Origin: Alphaproteobacteria bacterium
GTDB taxonomy: Bacteria > Pseudomonadota > Alphaproteobacteria > Caulobacterales > Parvularculaceae
NCBI GenBank assembly: GCA_030433215.1
Contig: JAUIMC010000002.1
Location: 124,001 to 188,000 of the forward strand
Length of the DNA stretch: 64,000 nucleotides
Direction: 5' to 3'
The position numbers and the translations under genes were made by a program. Every line of letters starts with the position of its first letter. Within the stretch, counting starts at the first letter, position 1. Below, piece after piece: positions 52,486-63,406 of the stretch. Under the pieces are notes generated by a model. That model was given only the letters and a program-made list of their open reading frames with translations, did not search any database and was not told the DNA's origin.

Positions 52486-53079
52486 ATGAGTTTGTTCGCA
52501 AAAAACAGAAAGGGATTGCGGCGCCGGCGTCTCGGCGTCGTATCCGATAAAAGCGGGTCCACGGCGGTCGAGTTTGCGATTGTCGCGCCCCTCTTCCTGA
52601 TGATGATGTTCTCGACATTCGAGGTTGGCTGGTTTTACTTTGCCAACTCCGCCGTCGACGCCGCCGTCGGCGATGCGGCGCGCCTCGTCAAGACCGGGCA
52701 GGTCGACGGGTGGGGCGGCACGGATGATGACAAATACGACGCCCTTTACGATGATATCTGCAGCGTCGTGCGGTCATTCGGCGGCTGCGATAACCGCCTG
52801 ACCCTGGAGGTCAGCACCTATACGACCTTCGCGGAGCTTGCGGATGACGTTTCGCCGGCGACATGCGCTGACGCGCCGCCGGACGATCTGGCCGCCATTC
52901 CCTTTAATTACGGCGACGAACTTCAGATCATCCGCGTGCGCGTTTGCTACATCTACACCACGCTCAATCCCGCGATCGGCATCAATATGGCCGAGCCCGG
53001 CACCAATCACCGCCGCCTGATTTCAACGATGATCTTCCGCAACGAGCCTTATGAGCTCAATAAACGTGACGATACGTGA
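52486..53079 (+). CDS. tadE: TadE-like pseudopilin
   Basis: 197 residues. Short basic N-terminus, then GSTAVEFAIVAPLFLMMMF, the TadE/prepilin-like stretch with Glu at +5 of the hydrophobic segment. The outside part has four or more Cys and ends in a polar tail. Ten bp after tadG; processed by a TadV-type peptidase elsewhere, by family knowledge. Confidence 0.85.
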   Translation: MSLFAKNRKGLRRRRLGVVSDKSGSTAVEFAIVAPLFLMMMFSTFEVGWFYFANSAVDAAVGDAARLVKTGQVDGWGGTDDDKYDALYDDICSVVRSFGGCDNRLTLEVSTYTTFAELADDVSPATCADAPPDDLAAIPFNYGDELQIIRVRVCYIYTTLNPAIGINMAEPGTNHRRLISTMIFRNEPYELNKRDDT

Positions 53080-53086
53080 GGCAGTG

Positions 53087-53662
53087 ATGATGAAACGCCT
53101 GACATCATACTTCAGACAATGGCGCGACAGCGCGGACGGCATCGCCGCCGTCGAGTTCGCCATGCTGTTGCCCGTCCTGGTGATCATCTTTTTCGGTCTT
53201 GTGGAAACGTCCAACGCCATGACGGTCAACCGCAAGGTGGCGATCTCCGCGAACACCCTCGCCGACCTCGCTGCGCAGTCTGAGAAGCTTTATGAAGCCG
53301 ATCTCGACGATCTGTTCGAAGGCGTGATGACAATCGTGGAGCCGAACGACCCGACGGGAATGGAGCTGCGTCTCGTCAGTGTCGTGCTCGACGGGGACGG
53401 CGATCCCATCGTTCACTGGAGTCGCGACCGCACAGGCTCGGAGCCATACACGGCCGGCGCCGATTACGCCTCTTTGGATGACAATACGGTGCTGAGCACG
53501 CACGGATCGCTGATTGTCGTCGAGATGGTCTATACCTATACGCCGGGCCTGACGAGCCACTTCATCAAGTCGCCGATCACCTTCGAGCGTGAATCGATCC
53601 GCTGGCCGCGCCTTACAAGCCGCGTACAGCTTTGCGACGACGAGGACGTCTGCACCACCTGA
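53087..53662 (+). CDS. Second TadE-like pseudopilin
   Basis: 191 residues from the ATG at 53087 (an upstream in-frame ATG at 53051 overlaps tadE). DGIAAVEFAMLLPVLVIIFFG is the prepilin-like segment, followed by ANTLADLAAQ as in TadE/TadG-like proteins. Eight bp after tadE. Convergent with ettA. Confidence 0.85.
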   Translation: MMKRLTSYFRQWRDSADGIAAVEFAMLLPVLVIIFFGLVETSNAMTVNRKVAISANTLADLAAQSEKLYEADLDDLFEGVMTIVEPNDPTGMELRLVSVVLDGDGDPIVHWSRDRTGSEPYTAGADYASLDDNTVLSTHGSLIVVEMVYTYTPGLTSHFIKSPITFERESIRWPRLTSRVQLCDDEDVCTT

Positions 53663-53689
53663 CGGCCGTTTGCGGAGTTAGTGCTTCGC

Positions 53690-55357
<1,668 letters not shown>

Positions 55358-55556
55358 ATGGCCGTTTGGGCTCCTTGAGGGCCGTTTTGCGTTGCGTGAG
55401 GGGAACAGCGCCGCGTCTTATCCCTGAAATCGGGGCATTTCAACGCAAAGCATCGTTTCCGAGCCGGGGCGCATCGCCTATATGGTATTGAGAAGCCGGG
55501 CAAGCGCCCGGCAGGGCTTCGGGCGGGGCCTGGACGAAAAAGCGGGGAAGCGCGTT

Positions 55557-56096
55557 ATGGGTTATGTGGACAAGACGCTGGCGGGAGGCGAGGAAATCAT
55601 CCACCGCGCCAATTTCAACTGGACCTACAGCTTCTTTCCCGTGATGTGGTTTTCGCTGGGGGCGGCCGCGGTCGTCTTTTTCGTGCTGCTCCAGTTCGCC
55701 GCCGAAATTCCCTATTCGCAATTGCGCGTGGGCTGGTGGTCCGCCGGCGTCGGCTTTGTCTGCGGGACGATCATCCTCATCAATCACCTGATCATCCTGA
55801 TCACCACGGAAATCGTCGTCACCACCTATCGCTTCGTCTTCAAGAAAGGCCTGATCTCGCGCAACACGCAGGAAGTGAGCCTCAACAAGATTGAGGAGAT
55901 CACGCTTCACCAGTCGATCTGGGGGCGTCTGTTGAGTTACGGCAAGCTGGTGCTGCGGGGCACGGGCGTCGGCGTCATCGAACTTCCCGATCTCGATAAT
56001 CCGATCAATCTCCGCAAGATCATCGAGAACGCGAAGTCGGCGCTCCGCGAAGACTCACGCGAGCGCAAGCGCATCAATTCCGACGACGACGACTAG
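55557..56096 (+). CDS. Bacterial PH-domain membrane protein
   Basis: 179 residues. Two membrane helices (about 25-45 and 58-82), then a bPH2 domain: TTYRFVFKKGLISRNTQEVSL, KIEEITLHQSIWGRLLSYG and VLRGTGVGVIELPDLDNP. Ends in a very acidic tail (DDDD). Function unknown. The ATG at 55557 is preferred; the longer frame upstream lacks a ribosome site. Confidence 0.85.
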   Translation: MGYVDKTLAGGEEIIHRANFNWTYSFFPVMWFSLGAAAVVFFVLLQFAAEIPYSQLRVGWWSAGVGFVCGTIILINHLIILITTEIVVTTYRFVFKKGLISRNTQEVSLNKIEEITLHQSIWGRLLSYGKLVLRGTGVGVIELPDLDNPINLRKIIENAKSALREDSRERKRINSDDDD

Positions 56097-56105
56097 GCGG
56101 CGGCG

Positions 56106-57425
56106 CTACTCGCTGATCGCGCTATAGGCGACCGCCTTCAGAACATCATTGGCCCGCGAGGGCGGCATATGCGGTCCTGGCTGCGCCTGCTTCATCAGGA
56201 TGGCGCCGACATTCTTGTCAGGATTGACGAAGAACTGGGTGTCCCAATAGCCGCCCCAGCCCCACTCGCCTTTGCCCCGGTATTCGCCGGTATAGCCGGG
56301 CTTCAGGACGACATAGCCGCCGAGCCCGAAACTTGTGCTATCGCCCCAGTAAGGAGGGCGGGCTTCCAGTTTGGTATGATCCTGCATCATTAGCCGCACG
56401 GTCTCAGGGCCCAGAATGCGCGCGCCGTCGAGCTCGCCGCCATTCAGCAGCATACGCATGAAGCGGGAATAATCGTTGATATCGGAGACAAGCCCCGCCC
56501 CGCCGGACGCCACGCCGAACGCCTGCTCATTCACGGGCGAACTCAACCCCGACGCGTCGCTGCGGTACATTTCCCCGGCGTCATTGAATTCCACGACCAC
56601 GGCCAGGCCGTCGAAATCGCTCTCGTCGATAAAGAACTCGGTGCGGTCCATGCCGAGCGGTTCGAAAATATTTTCGGCCATATAGGCTTCGAGCGACAGG
56701 CCGCTCGCCGCTTCAATGACGCGGCCGAGAATGTCGGTGGAATAGCTGTAGCTCCAGACCGTTCCCGGATCGTTATAGAGCGGCAGCGCCGCGATCACGT
56801 TGATGCGCTCTTCCAGCGTTCCTTCTTTAATCAGAAGATTGGCGTCGAGATAGGCCTTATCGAGATCGGACGCGCCCGCGAAGACATAGCCGATGCCCGA
56901 CTGGTGCGTCAGGAGATCGTGAATGGTGATTTCGCGTGCGGCGGGACGTGTTTCAAACTCGCCGTCTTCATTGCGGTCCTGATTGGTGACGACCTGCGGA
57001 TCGGCGAAGGCCGGAATGAACCGCGACAGCGGATCATTGAGGCGAATGGCCCCGCGCTCAACAAGCTGCATGACCGCGACGGAAATGACCGGTTTGGTCA
57101 TGGAGGCGATGCGGAACCGCGTATCCGTCGTCATGGGCGCATCATTGAAGGGGTCGGCCATGCCGAAGGCTTTTTTGTAGACGACGCCCTCGCCGGTCAT
57201 CACCGCGGCGACGAAGCCGGCGCGCACGCCCTCTTCGATTTCCGCCTCGAGCACTGCATCGATGGCCTGAAGGCGGTCTGCAAGCAGATGCGGCCCGGCG
57301 TTTGCCAGCCCCTCGGCGGCGACAGCGCTTTCCGCCCGGGTCCCGCCGTCCGGCATGCAGCCGCTCAGCGCCGTCAGGACGGCCGCCGCCGCAGCCCCAA
57401 TCAGGCCCGCTTTATTGATCTTCAT
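56106..57425 (-). CDS. Beta-lactamase class C-like serine hydrolase, lipoprotein
   Basis: 439 residues. Lipobox Leu-Ser-Gly-Cys (Cys23). Catalytic SxxK in RIASMTKPVIS, YSY in WSYSYSTDI at the second site (Tyr-x-Ser rather than Tyr-x-Asn), and a WGWGGYWDTQF-type region near the third. More likely an esterase/peptidase than a drug-degrading lactamase. Outside the cytoplasmic membrane. Confidence 0.88.
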   Translation of the reverse strand: MKINKAGLIGAAAAAVLTALSGCMPDGGTRAESAVAAEGLANAGPHLLADRLQAIDAVLEAEIEEGVRAGFVAAVMTGEGVVYKKAFGMADPFNDAPMTTDTRFRIASMTKPVISVAVMQLVERGAIRLNDPLSRFIPAFADPQVVTNQDRNEDGEFETRPAAREITIHDLLTHQSGIGYVFAGASDLDKAYLDANLLIKEGTLEERINVIAALPLYNDPGTVWSYSYSTDILGRVIEAASGLSLEAYMAENIFEPLGMDRTEFFIDESDFDGLAVVVEFNDAGEMYRSDASGLSSPVNEQAFGVASGGAGLVSDINDYSRFMRMLLNGGELDGARILGPETVRLMMQDHTKLEARPPYWGDSTSFGLGGYVVLKPGYTGEYRGKGEWGWGGYWDTQFFVNPDKNVGAILMKQAQPGPHMPPSRANDVLKAVAYSAISE

Positions 57426-57443
57426 CGTCCCCTCCCCAGGCTT

Positions 57444-57920
57444 TTAGGTTGTTGCAAAGCTTTCCTTGAGTATGCGCTCGATCCCGGCGCGGTCAATTTC
57501 GTCGAACATCGCCTTCTTGTCGCTGTCGACGTCAAAGACGGCGATCAGCGCGCCCTGCCCGTCAAAGACCGGCGCCACGATTTCGGATTCGGAGCGCGCG
57601 TCGCAGGCGATATGGCCCGGAAAAGCGTGGACGTCCTCGACCAGCTGGGTCTCGCGGCTCGCCGCCGCGGCGCCGCAAACGCCCTTGCCGAAGGGAATGC
57701 GAAGGCAGCCAAGGGTCCCCTGATACGGGCCAATCACGAGTTCGTCCGGCTTGTCCGGATCGACGAGATAAAAGCCGGTCCAGAAATAGTGCTCGAAAGC
57801 GTGATGCAGGATGTTCGAGACCGTCGCCATGCGCGCAACGAGATTGGTCTCGCCTTCGATAACGGCCGCGATTTCCTTTGCGGCTTCGTCGTACCGGTCT
57901 TGTTTGGCCGTGTCGTTCAT
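57444..57920 (-). CDS. Free methionine-(R)-sulfoxide reductase (GAF domain)
   Basis: 158 residues. fRMsr pattern: FWTGFYLV, LVIGPYQGTLGCLRIPFGKGVCG and FPGHIACDARSESEIV, with Cys72, Cys82 and Cys106 spaced 10 and 24 as in the E. coli enzyme. Reduces free Met-R-SO in the cytoplasm. It is 3 bp upstream of the next gene pair's end and on the same strand as the EamA and FAH genes. Confidence 0.92.
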   Translation of the reverse strand: MNDTAKQDRYDEAAKEIAAVIEGETNLVARMATVSNILHHAFEHYFWTGFYLVDPDKPDELVIGPYQGTLGCLRIPFGKGVCGAAAASRETQLVEDVHAFPGHIACDARSESEIVAPVFDGQGALIAVFDVDSDKKAMFDEIDRAGIERILKESFATT

Positions 57921-57923
57921 GGC

Positions 57924-58862
57924 TCAAACTTCCGGCGAGGCGATAAGGATGGCAAGCCCGAGTACGGTCACAAGCGCGCCAGCCATGACCTGGAGGCTGA
58001 CCCAGCCCGATCCTGCAAGCCCTTCCATGACGATCACATAGCTCGGCGTTAAGAGCATATAGGCGTTGGCTTTGGCGGCTGGTATGCGCAGGAGGCCGAA
58101 TTGCAACAGGAAATAAGATCCCGCTGTCGCGATGACGCCAAGATAGGCGATGCACAGCCACACGATCGCAGGCAAGTGCAGCCAGTCCGTCGACAGCAAG
58201 GACGGCGCGCCGAAAATAAGCAGGCATAAACCGGCGCCGATGGCGGACCACAGGGCGAAGACAATCGTCGACTCGCCGCGATTGAATTTCTTGACCAGCG
58301 GGTTGTGAAGGGCGTGCGCTATGACGCCGAGAAAGAAGAGCAGTTCGCCCCTGCCGATTGCGAAGGACAGAATGGCGCCGATGTCGCCGCGGAAAATCAC
58401 CCAGACCGCGCCCAGCGCCGCCAGCGTCAGGCTGCCCATGACCGTCACGCCCGCCTTCTGGCGCAGGAGAAAGAAACTCAGGACCGCCGTCATCAGCGGC
58501 ATGAGCGTCAGAACGGCGCCGGTTGACACCGAACTAGTCAGGCGCAGCGCCACGAACATCATGATGAAATAGAAGCCCATCAGCCCGCCCAGAATGGGAA
58601 AACGCCAGAGCGCTTTCGGGCGCATCAGCGCGCCCCGCGCCGAGGCCGGCGTCACGGCAAAGGCGATCGCGCCGAGAATGGGAATGGCGACCATGTAGCG
58701 GACGGCGTTCAGCGCCGCGGGATCGATATGCGGCGCTGCGCGCTTGCCGATGAAAAAGGAAATGGAAATCAGGAAAGCGAAGAGCGCCATGGCGAGATGG
58801 CCCTGCAATTTCGGGCTGATCGCGCCAGTTTTTTTGGCGGCGTCTTCACGCGTTGCGTTCAC
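57924..58862 (-). CDS. EamA-type (DMT superfamily) transporter
   Basis: 312 residues, about ten helices in two EamA repeats (ALNAVRYMVAIPILGAIAF, LMPLMTAVLSFFLLRQKAG; later VFALWSAIGAGL, ANAYMLLTPSYVIVMEGL). Exports or imports small metabolites; substrate unknown. Start is GTG at 58862, whose last bases form the FAH gene stop (GTGA, 4-base overlap), supporting it over upstream starts. Confidence 0.85.
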   Translation of the reverse strand: MNATREDAAKKTGAISPKLQGHLAMALFAFLISISFFIGKRAAPHIDPAALNAVRYMVAIPILGAIAFAVTPASARGALMRPKALWRFPILGGLMGFYFIMMFVALRLTSSVSTGAVLTLMPLMTAVLSFFLLRQKAGVTVMGSLTLAALGAVWVIFRGDIGAILSFAIGRGELLFFLGVIAHALHNPLVKKFNRGESTIVFALWSAIGAGLCLLIFGAPSLLSTDWLHLPAIVWLCIAYLGVIATAGSYFLLQFGLLRIPAAKANAYMLLTPSYVIVMEGLAGSGWVSLQVMAGALVTVLGLAILIASPEV

Positions 58863-59542
58863 GCTGAAATCCTGAACGCAAGGGAAAGAGGACCGATAGC
58901 GATGTTGACCGCATCGCCTGGCTGCAAGGCCCCCACGCCTTCGGGCGTTCCCGTGAAGATGAGATCGCCGGCCTGAAGCTCGAATTGCTGGGACAGCGTG
59001 ACGATAATGTCCTCGACGGACCAGATCATGTCCTCGAGCGACGCATCCTGGCGCGTCTCGCCATTGACCACGGTTTGGAGGCGGGCCCCGGACAGATCGC
59101 CCGCCTTTTCGGCGGGCAGGATGTCGCCGAGCGGCGCGGAGGCGTCGAACGCTTTCGCCGTGTCCCAGGGCGCGCCTGCGTCCTTGGCCCTGGCCTGATG
59201 ATCGCGACGGGTGAGATCGCATCCCGCAGCGTATCCGTAAATCGCCGCGCGCGCGGCGGCTGCGTCGAGCGCCTTGCCGCCGGATTTGAGGGCGACCACG
59301 AGCTCGCCCTCGAAATGGAGATTATCCGTCGCCTGCGCATAAGGGATGAGCGCGCCGTCAGGAACAACCGCATCGGCGGGCTTGGTGAAAAACACCGGCG
59401 GGTTGGCCTTCGGGTCGCCGCCCATTTCACGCACATGCTCGGCGTAATTGCGGCCGATGCAGAAGATGCGGCGAACCGGAAACAGCCCGCCCCCGGCGAC
59501 GGGCGCGGCGGCTTGTTGCAGCGGGTCGATGACGTAATCCAT
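58859..59542 (-). CDS. Fumarylacetoacetate hydrolase family protein
   Basis: 227 residues. FCIGRNYAEHVREMG, FTKPADAVV, HFEGELVVAL (metal-binding E-x-E), AAGCDLTRRD and LIFTGTPEGVG. FAH-type enzymes cleave C-C bonds of beta-diketo acids or decarboxylate oxaloacetate; the short single-domain form here often does the latter. Coupled to the EamA gene by GTGA. Confidence 0.92.
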   Translation of the reverse strand: MDYVIDPLQQAAAPVAGGGLFPVRRIFCIGRNYAEHVREMGGDPKANPPVFFTKPADAVVPDGALIPYAQATDNLHFEGELVVALKSGGKALDAAAARAAIYGYAAGCDLTRRDHQARAKDAGAPWDTAKAFDASAPLGDILPAEKAGDLSGARLQTVVNGETRQDASLEDMIWSVEDIIVTLSQQFELQAGDLIFTGTPEGVGALQPGDAVNIAIGPLSLAFRISA

Positions 59543-59556
59543 TGAATTTCCTTATC

Positions 59557-59982
59557 TCAACTATAACCGAGGGCCATGCCGACAGCGATCAGGGATACCC
59601 CCAGACCGGAAACGGCGAGCGGGATGACAAACCAGAATGTCCTTGCGATCAGCACATAGGCCGCGCCGACCACGACCAATGCAAGGCGCACATGCATGTC
59701 GTAAAGAATATCCGGCCGGGCGAGCGCGCAATAAAGCACGGCCAGGGCGTAGAAGATGACGCCGATGCTGTGACTGAGGTGGAAGCCCAAATAGGACAGC
59801 CAGAAATTCTTGACGTCCTTGCGCATGGCGATGCGCGTCGCCTTCATCTCTTCCAGCAGTTCGCGCTTTTCCGGAACGAAATGCTTCGGCGCTTTCATGT
59901 CGGCGACGGTCAGGCGGAAATGCAGCGCGCCCAAGATCAAGAACAATAATGCGCCGGTCGCCGTGATCCATTGAGAGAGCAT
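59557..59982 (-). CDS. Small four-helix membrane protein of unknown function
   Basis: 141 residues. Hydrophobic segments at about 5-22, 62-85, 93-112 and 118-138. The stretch RIAMRKDVKNFWLSYLGFHLSHSIG carries polar residues (Arg, Asn, His) in the second helix region. No named family recognised. On the same strand as the FAH and MscS-like genes. Confidence 0.7.
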   Translation of the reverse strand: MLSQWITATGALLFLILGALHFRLTVADMKAPKHFVPEKRELLEEMKATRIAMRKDVKNFWLSYLGFHLSHSIGVIFYALAVLYCALARPDILYDMHVRLALVVVGAAYVLIARTFWFVIPLAVSGLGVSLIAVGMALGYS

Positions 59983-59993
59983 GGAAACGCTTT

Positions 59994-62399
59994 CTATTTT
60001 TCGGATTTGGCGTCTGTTTCCGAAATCGTTCCTGAAGACGCGTCAGGCGTGACTTGGAGGACGGAAACCTTTCCACTCTCCGTGTCCGGCAGCGATTTGA
60101 TATAGACATCCTGCTGCGGGAACGGAATTTCGATTCCCTCCTCATGGAACGCCTTGAAGATCGCAAAGCGAAGCTGTGTGCGCACCTGCAGGCCTTTGGA
60201 GATATCGTTCAGAAAGGCCCGCAGTTCGAAATCGAGCGAAGACGCGCCGAAATCGTTCCACACCACGAAGGGTTCGGGATAGGCGACGACCAAGGGGTTC
60301 TCGCGGGCGCATTTCAGCAGGATCGCTTCCACCTTTTCCGGATCGGAATGGTAGGCGACGCCGACCGGCACCCTGATGCGGCCGATTTTGTCCTTATGCG
60401 TCCAGTTGGTGACCGTGGAGGAAATGAGTTCCGAATTCGGCACGATGATAGAGGAGCGGTCGAAGGTTTCGATCTCCGTGGAGCGCACGCTGATCTTTTT
60501 GACCATGCCCTCCCCCGATGTCGTCACGATCCAGTCGCCGACCTTGATCGGCCGCTCGAAGAGAAGAATGAGTCCCGAGACGAAATTGTTGACGATGGAC
60601 TGCAATCCGAAACCGATGCCGACGGACAGCGCGCCGGCAATGAGAGCGAGATTACCGAGATCAAAGCCGAGCGCCGAGACCGACGTGACGAGCGCGATCA
60701 CGAGCCCGGCATAGCCGAGCAGCGTGATCAGTGAATTCTGGACCCCGATATCGGCGCGCGAGTGTGCGAGCGGACCCCGCTGCACCGCGCCCTGAATGAG
60801 TTTCGTGGCGGCCATGACTGCAAAAAACACCAGCACCGCGGCAAACAGCTTTGCAAAGGGCGGAATACGGACCCCGCCGATGCTGAAGCCGAACATGCCC
60901 TGGACCGCGATATCGCGAACCGTCGCCGCCGGCACGCCGAAAAGAACCAGCACGGCGGGCAGGAGAATGACCACAAGGATGGTGTTGATAATGAGCCGCG
61001 ACCAGAAGCCGAAAATGTCGGTTTCCGCTTCCGCGGTGCCGGCGGCGCCAGCGCCGGAAAAGCGCCGGCGCGCGCCGAGCGCGAATTCCACGAGCATGGC
61101 GCGCAGCAGCCAGGCGAGCCCGATGACGAGCGCAAGAAACACAATGCGCGTTGCGGCGAAGTCAGCCAGCGGCGCATAGCCCGCAAGCGCAGCGACGATG
61201 ATTCCGGCCCCGAGCGCCTGTCCGAGCCGGCGCAGAATGCGCCAACCGCCGCCGGGCGACGCATCCTCGACTCGCCACAGACGGCCGCGGCACAACAGGA
61301 TCATGCAGACGCCGATGGCGGTTGCTGCGAGGCCCGTTATGAGGCGGATCAGGGCGGGATCGGCCTTCGCCGCAACGCCCACAGCGGTCAGCAGGATCTT
61401 CAGCGAAAACACAATGACGATGGCGAGCGCGATCCGGCTGACGGCGCGGCCGCGTTCCGCGTCGATGGGCGCGATCCGCCATTTCGAAGAGGACGGCGCG
61501 AAAAAACCAGCGGTGAAGCCCGAGACGATCAGCGCCGACAGGACGCCGATCCAGAAGGCGCGCGCGACGGTTTCCCCTTGTTCCGTCAGAACCCCTTGCG
61601 CGCGCATGGTCTCGATGATGATGAGGCCGCCGATAATGCCCGGCGCCGTACGCGCCGCCATTTTCAGCGCCGCCGCCACGACCCGGCGCGCCGGACTGGG
61701 CTGGCGTTTTTCTAGCGCGACGGAAAAAGTGTTGAGGATCCAGCGGTCGGCCGGCCCGAACAGAATGACCGAAAGCGTCAGCGCCGCAATGATGATGGCG
61801 AGACTGATGCCGAAAGAGCCGTTTGCGCCGCGCTCAGAGCCCCAATTGCTGAAATAGCCGCCGATGCGCCCGGCGACGTCTCGCGCCGACGCCCAGGCGA
61901 GCGTCCATTGCTGCGGCTCCAGCGGCGTCGGGCCGCGTTCGGCCAACCGGCTGTAAAGCGCGCCAACCTGGGCGCCGGACAATCGCGCCAGGAGCTCGCC
62001 GGATTCATAGATATTCGCGAGGACGCGCGTACGCTGACCGTTGAGCCGGGCCCGCTCGGTCTCGAGAGAGCCGCGCTCCTGAGCCACAAGCTCGCTCTCG
62101 GCAGGCTCGTTTTCGCCCGGCGCCGGCCCCAGAATATCGATCTGCGCCCGGACCTCTTCAAGTTCGTGTTCGATGGCCGCGAGGCGGTCGCGGCTTTCAA
62201 GACGCAAAGCGCGCAGTTGGTCTTCGTAAAGCGACGGCGTTTCCACGGCGTCCGCATTGAGGGCCGTCCTGACTTCGGCTATGGCGCGGCTTGCCTCTTC
62301 GATCTGCGCCGTGCGGTCAGGCTGCGCCGCCGCCATGGGCAGAGCGCACAGCAATAGCGCCAGGGCGAGAAGGCCGCGCAGGAGCGACGTCAAAGCCAT
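59994..62399 (-). CDS. MscS-like mechanosensitive channel, large DUF3772 type
   Basis: 801 residues. Signal peptide (to about 25), a periplasmic coiled coil with two helices of Glu/Arg/Leu heptads (about 30-140), then about ten hydrophobic helices. The MscS core is at about 540-760: ALSVGIGFGLQSIVNNFVSGLILLFE, GDWIV, TSGEGMVKKISVRSTEIET and IVPNSELISSTVTNW. Opens on membrane tension. Its first 10 bases overlap the CorA-like gene upstream. Confidence 0.9.
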   Translation of the reverse strand: MALTSLLRGLLALALLLCALPMAAAQPDRTAQIEEASRAIAEVRTALNADAVETPSLYEDQLRALRLESRDRLAAIEHELEEVRAQIDILGPAPGENEPAESELVAQERGSLETERARLNGQRTRVLANIYESGELLARLSGAQVGALYSRLAERGPTPLEPQQWTLAWASARDVAGRIGGYFSNWGSERGANGSFGISLAIIIAALTLSVILFGPADRWILNTFSVALEKRQPSPARRVVAAALKMAARTAPGIIGGLIIIETMRAQGVLTEQGETVARAFWIGVLSALIVSGFTAGFFAPSSSKWRIAPIDAERGRAVSRIALAIVIVFSLKILLTAVGVAAKADPALIRLITGLAATAIGVCMILLCRGRLWRVEDASPGGGWRILRRLGQALGAGIIVAALAGYAPLADFAATRIVFLALVIGLAWLLRAMLVEFALGARRRFSGAGAAGTAEAETDIFGFWSRLIINTILVVILLPAVLVLFGVPAATVRDIAVQGMFGFSIGGVRIPPFAKLFAAVLVFFAVMAATKLIQGAVQRGPLAHSRADIGVQNSLITLLGYAGLVIALVTSVSALGFDLGNLALIAGALSVGIGFGLQSIVNNFVSGLILLFERPIKVGDWIVTTSGEGMVKKISVRSTEIETFDRSSIIVPNSELISSTVTNWTHKDKIGRIRVPVGVAYHSDPEKVEAILLKCARENPLVVAYPEPFVVWNDFGASSLDFELRAFLNDISKGLQVRTQLRFAIFKAFHEEGIEIPFPQQDVYIKSLPDTESGKVSVLQVTPDASSGTISETDAKSEK

Positions 62400-63397
62400 T
62401 TGATCATCCTGAATATGGCGAGAAGCCCTAATCCGATCACGCCGCAGGCCAGCGCCACGAGCCAGAACCCGGCCGGCGTGTCGACCCATGGCATGCCGCC
62501 CACATTGATGCCGAACAGTCCCGTCAGAAAGCCGAGCGGCAAAAAGATCGCGGCGACGACGGAAAGCACCATCATGTTGCGGTTCATCTCCTCGGCGCGC
62601 TGGTCGGTAAGCTGGTCCTGGAGCACCATGGCCCGTTCCCGCGCCGCATCGATGTCTTCTGTCATGCGCGTCACCCGGTCGGCGACTTCACGCAATTCGA
62701 TTTTCGAGTGATGTTCGAAAAGACTGCTTTCATCGGTGGCGAGACGGTTCAGCGCATCGCGCTGAGGGGCGATAAAGCGGCGGAAATGCACAGCCGCCTG
62801 GCGCGTATCGGCGAGCTTGGCGCGCAGGCCCGGGACCCCGCCTTGCAGGATCTCGGCCTCCAATTGGTCGACCTGCTCCTCCACTTCCATCACATAAGGC
62901 TCGGTCCGGTCGGTGAGCTTGGCGGCGATCCGCGCCAGCAGCATGCCCGTGCTGTCGACGCGCAAGCCGCCATTGATGTCGCTGCGCAGATCCTGCGCCG
63001 CCTTGAGGCGCCGGCGGCGCGTGGTGACAAGCATCTTGTCGCTGAGCCAGATGCGGATCGAGACCATGTCTTCAGGTTCGGCGCCTTCGTTCAGGTTGAC
63101 GCCGCGCAGATTGACGACGAGGCCTTTCTCAAAGCCGGTCACGCGGGGGCGGGTTTCATCGGCGAGGAGCGCCGAAGCGGCGGCGAAAGGAATATCGGCG
63201 CGCGAGCGGATCCACTCCCGCGCTTCCGCGTTAAGCATGTTGAGATGCAGCCAGATGAAATCGTAGTCGGCGCCGTGGCTTACCGCGTCTTCCCAGCGGG
63301 TTTCCGTGGCGACCCCGTCTTTAAAGCCGAAGCCGAAAACAAAAGGCGGGCCTGAATCGGTTTCGCCGCGATTGATCTGCGTCGGATCGTCTGACAT
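62390..63397 (-). CDS. ZntB/CorA-like metal ion transporter
   Basis: 335 residues. A soluble N-terminal domain (WLHLNMLNAEAREWI), long helices (QVDQLEAEILQGG, FRRFIAPQRDALNRLA), and two membrane helices at the end flanking FLTGLFGINVGGMP, where GIN replaces the CorA GMN, as in ZntB. Likely zinc or other divalent cation transport. Its start lies 9 bases past the transaldolase stop, same strand. Confidence 0.9.
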   Translation of the reverse strand: MSDDPTQINRGETDSGPPFVFGFGFKDGVATETRWEDAVSHGADYDFIWLHLNMLNAEAREWIRSRADIPFAAASALLADETRPRVTGFEKGLVVNLRGVNLNEGAEPEDMVSIRIWLSDKMLVTTRRRRLKAAQDLRSDINGGLRVDSTGMLLARIAAKLTDRTEPYVMEVEEQVDQLEAEILQGGVPGLRAKLADTRQAAVHFRRFIAPQRDALNRLATDESSLFEHHSKIELREVADRVTRMTEDIDAARERAMVLQDQLTDQRAEEMNRNMMVLSVVAAIFLPLGFLTGLFGINVGGMPWVDTPAGFWLVALACGVIGLGLLAIFRMIKWL

Positions 63398-63406
63398 GGC
63401 GTCTTC

